DNA of 64,000 nt from assembly GCA_024760545.1 (NCBI GenBank), contig CP060501.1, positions 4,418,036 through 4,482,035 on the forward strand, read 5' to 3'. This document shows, piece by piece, positions 61,465-64,000 of this stretch. Numbering within the stretch: position 1 is the stretch's first letter; each line of letters starts with the position of its first letter. Source of the stretch: Nitrospira sp. (GTDB taxonomy: Bacteria; Nitrospirota; Nitrospiria; Nitrospirales; Nitrospiraceae). Below the pieces are notes generated by a model that did no database searches, was not told where the DNA came from, and saw only the letters and a list, made by a program, of their open reading frames with translations. The position numbers and the translations under genes were made by a program.

Positions 61465-61545
61465 GGCACACCTCGCCACCATTCATAGTTCATAGTCACG
61501 GGACTCTTTTAGGGAATGCACCACCAAAAGCAAAAGGGAGGTGTT
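61465..61545 (+). repeat. Dispersed intergenic element, copy I
   Basis: It shows GGCACACCTCGCC, CACGGGACTCTTTTAGGGAA, CACCACCAAAAG and AAAAGGGAGGTGTTTTT. Confidence 0.55.
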
Positions 61546-61627
61546 TTTGGTTGACCGGCGGGAAATCAGCAAATGCACCTCCCACAGAAGCACCCGCACT
61601 CGTGGGGTGGCTCGAGCGTAACCATGT

Positions 61628-62272
61628 TCACTCGCTGCCCGCGAAGGGTGGCGCCGTCACATCGGTACGGTGCCACGTCGCAAAAATCAGCACCGTGTAC
61701 TGGTTGTAAAATGCTCGCCCGACCAGTTTGGCAGTTGTACCGAGAAACTCACCGGTTCGATTATCAAACACATCCATATGGAGCCGAACATAGCCGCTTT
61801 GGCTCTGGTTCTTGTAGAGTGTGAGTTCGGGGAGCGAGAAGGGAATCAAGACGCTCTGAACGGGCGGCATGCCTACGAAGGTCGTGCCTTGCATGGTCCC
61901 GAACGATTCGGCCATCACACGAACCGAGTATGGCGCGATGTCTTGGGTGGAGACACGATAGCCTTGGCGACCCAACTCTGCGGCCACGGCATCCCTAATG
62001 TATAGAATGTCGTGCGATGGACGATCAATCACGCCTGCCTCCCCATTCGTCATGCGGGGCCGGGACTGAGCACTGTCGAGCCCAGTTGCATCCACGGCTA
62101 CATTGACGTCCTTGGGGAGGCGAATCGATAGATTCTTCAGGGCCTGCTCGACTGCCTGAGTCAACAGGACCTGCTCAACCGCCGTTCGAGGAGTGCGTGA
62201 CACTTCTTGTTCAAGTGCGCATCCCGTGACCAGTGCCGTGAGCACACAGAGGGTAAAAGGAGAAACCTTCAT
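61628..62272 (-). CDS. Lipoprotein of unknown function (214 aa)
   Basis: From MKVSPFTLCVLTALVTGCAL it has a lipobox (ALVTGC). The mature domain contains VEQVLLTQAVEQALKNLSIR, VAVDATGLD, YIRDAVAAELGRQGYRV, SYSVRV-like YSVRVMAESFG and YVRLHMDVFDNRTGEFLGTT. This alternation resembles periplasmic alpha/beta assembly proteins, with no name assigned. A longer start at 62,323 is possible. Confidence 0.65.
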   Translation of the reverse strand: MKVSPFTLCVLTALVTGCALEQEVSRTPRTAVEQVLLTQAVEQALKNLSIRLPKDVNVAVDATGLDSAQSRPRMTNGEAGVIDRPSHDILYIRDAVAAELGRQGYRVSTQDIAPYSVRVMAESFGTMQGTTFVGMPPVQSVLIPFSLPELTLYKNQSQSGYVRLHMDVFDNRTGEFLGTTAKLVGRAFYNQYTVLIFATWHRTDVTAPPFAGSE

Positions 62273-62579
62273 GAGGAGCCAGACTATTAACCTAGCCGAG
62301 ACTGACGTACGCCGGGGAATCACCGGTCTTTCGTATGCAGAATGGATTATCAGCTCCTCTCAGCCGCGACCCAACTGGGGCTCTCCCTCGTAGGCGCAAG
62401 CATGACTGGTCGAGCGCACCGGAGGCGAAGGCCCACGAAGCAAATAAGCTGCCGATGCTAATGAAGTTCATCGATCGAAGTTCTGGTGAATATACCAGTG
62501 CCCAGATACTTGAAGAAACGCTATGGTAACTGTGGCCTACGGACCTCAAAAAGAATAAGGTTTACCGGGGAGGTGCACT

Positions 62580-62753
62580 ATGACTACGACTCAAGCGGCT
62601 GAACTCCGAGTCAAGTGGAAACAGCAGAGCAATCCTTCTAAGTGCGAACATCTGAACCTGGAATTGGAATGGAGTGAGGGCGGGTATCGGACTGGGAATT
62701 ACAGTTGCATTGTATGTGGAGAGAACGTGGTGAAAGCCTGCGGACAATCATGA
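62580..62753 (+). CDS. Small zinc-site protein (57 aa)
   Basis: GGGGAGGTGCACT precedes ATG. The product begins MTTTQAAELRVKWKQQ and has CEHLNLELEW, GNYSCIVCGENVVKAC. Cys, His and the CxxC pair can form one zinc site. Its stop is 51 bp before the duplicated lipoprotein segment starts. Confidence 0.6.
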   Translation: MTTTQAAELRVKWKQQSNPSKCEHLNLELEWSEGGYRTGNYSCIVCGENVVKACGQS

Positions 62754-62762
62754 GACTGGAGT

Positions 62763-63749
62763 GTGTTTCTAACCCGGGTATGTTCAGTCAGTTGTGACCT
62801 TAAGAGTGTGACACCCGATGTCACTACCGTCACGGTGACGCCTGCACTTCAAAATTCTAGTTCCACTATGACGGTGAACGGGACACCCACCACCTCTGGC
62901 CAGGCTCGCCCCGTTACATTGCGTGCAGCGGGGTTGAGTACCCTGATCAATATAGTGGTGACGGCGCAGAACGGAACTCAGAGGACCTATACGGTGGAAG
63001 TCGATCGTGCCGCATTGGGTGGGAACAACAACCTGTCGGCCTTGAGCGTATCTCCAGGCTCTTTGGCTCCTGCGTTTGTACCAAGCACTCTGACCTACAC
63101 GGTGAACGTGGCAAACTCCGTCACCAGCGTGAATGTCGCTGCAACCAAAGCCGATGCCAATGCGGTGATATCTGAAGACGTGACAGCCGGAGCAGGAACA
63201 GCCACCGGCCAAGCAACCATACAACTCGGTGGGGAGGGGACAGCGACTCTTGTGTTGATCGCGGTCACTGCCTCGAATGGCAGCTCCAAGACGTACCGAA
63301 TCACCGTGGCCCGAGCCTCGTCATCGAGCAACAACAACTTGTCAGCCCTATCTGTCTCGCCAGGGTCCTTAACGCCTTCCTTTGCAGCGGGCAGAGAGGA
63401 CTACACCACAGATGTAGCCAGCGATGTCACGAGCATGAACCTTTCGGCTACGAAGGCCGACGCGAATGCCGTGCTGTCCGGCTCAGTGAGCGCCGGGACA
63501 GGGGTTTCCACAGGACAAGCCACCATTCCATTAAACGGAGCTGGAACCAGTACTTCTGTCTCCATCACGGTGACCGCTGCGAATGGCAGTTCGAAGACCT
63601 ATTCCATCACCGTAAATCGTGCGGCCAATGGAGACGAGGACAATAATGGCGGCAACCGGGGGAACGGGAGTAACAGAGGAAATGGAGGAAACAATGGGAA
63701 TGGAGGAAATAACGGAAATGGAAACAACAAAAATAAGGAAGATGACTAA
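62763..63749 (+). pseudogene. 5'-truncated copy of the cadherin-like repeat lipoprotein
   Basis: From 62,804 the sequence equals the 3' part of the 32,662 gene, including the last repeats and the Asn/Gly-rich tail. The 41 bases before it belong to other sequence and supply a GTG but no signal peptide, so an exported product is not expected. Confidence 0.75.
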
Positions 63750-64000
63750 TGCAACTTGCTACGCATATATCCGACCAGCTCGGGCCATACACTCATGAGA
63801 CTCTTCTCCCATTAACACGTTTCTTTCCATTTTCTGTAACAACGATCAGCAGGCATACGTACTGACATGGGTCGGTCTTCATCACCGTGACCACCTACGA
63901 AGCCGCTTTGATATAGGATGCTCGTTTCCAACCTGACCGCAGCCTGCCCTTTACCAAGACTTTGAGGCGCTGGAGCTCTTCAACCACGCGCTCCCACTCC
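62804..64000. repeat. Long direct repeat, copy 2 (continues beyond window)
   Basis: Identical by eye to 33,747-34,943 at offset 29,057. Its left junction follows GTTGTGACCTTAA. Confidence 0.9.
63895..64000 (-). CDS. C-terminal part of the SWIM-like protein, second copy (partial)
   Basis: It duplicates the last 34 codons and the stop of the 34,838 gene within the long repeat; the rest lies outside the window. Confidence 0.6.
   Translation of the reverse strand, partial: EWERVVEELQRLKVLVKGRLRSGWKRASYIKAAS

Overview
The window looks like bacterial chromosome from a Nitrospira-like member of the Nitrospirota. This is an inference from gene content: many single-domain response regulators, MEDS-domain sensors, a KaiC/histidine-kinase operon, and numerous small exported or metal-binding stress-type proteins. 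No rRNA, tRNA, CRISPR array or intact transposase was seen.

Layout. 0-4 kb is ordinary chromosome: a class 1A-type dihydroorotate dehydrogenase, a LuxR-type HTH protein and a large FtsX/MacB-type permease. 4-19 kb holds small stress or envelope genes on both strands (DUF3703, YgaP-like, low-affinity iron permease family, lipoproteins, PRC-barrel, SRPBCC, pterin dehydratase, hemerythrin, DUF4142), a REC protein, a MEDS protein and a decayed Nramp transporter. 19-21 kb has a frameshifted COG4299-type acyltransferase. 22.9-26.7 kb is a compact operon: a 142-aa protein, a double KaiC ATPase and a hybrid histidine kinase-REC. 27-32 kb is rich in gene remnants and includes a 47-aa metallothionein-like gene. 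32.6-34.7 kb encodes a lipoprotein with tandem cadherin-like beta-sandwich repeats. 35-41 kb and 50-60 kb carry shuffled, diverged copies of the same small genes: HTH/alpha-CTD-like proteins, tiny zinc proteins, RDEI-type and YKG-type small proteins, REC and MEDS. Between them lie HflX, a GH13 alpha-glucan enzyme, a serine-recombinase C-terminal remnant and DoxX. From 62,804 to the window end the sequence repeats 33,747-34,943 without a difference that I could see.

The main system-level signal is regulatory. A palindrome, CTAGG-N6-CCTAG, occurs four times perfectly and about eleven times with one mismatch, nearly always upstream of small stress-type genes and at the same distance in paralogues. 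With the recurrent REC, MEDS, HTH/alpha-CTD and zinc-protein genes, it suggests an undescribed signalling and stress regulon that has spread by local duplication and is decaying in places. The regulator that binds the palindrome cannot be named from the sequence.
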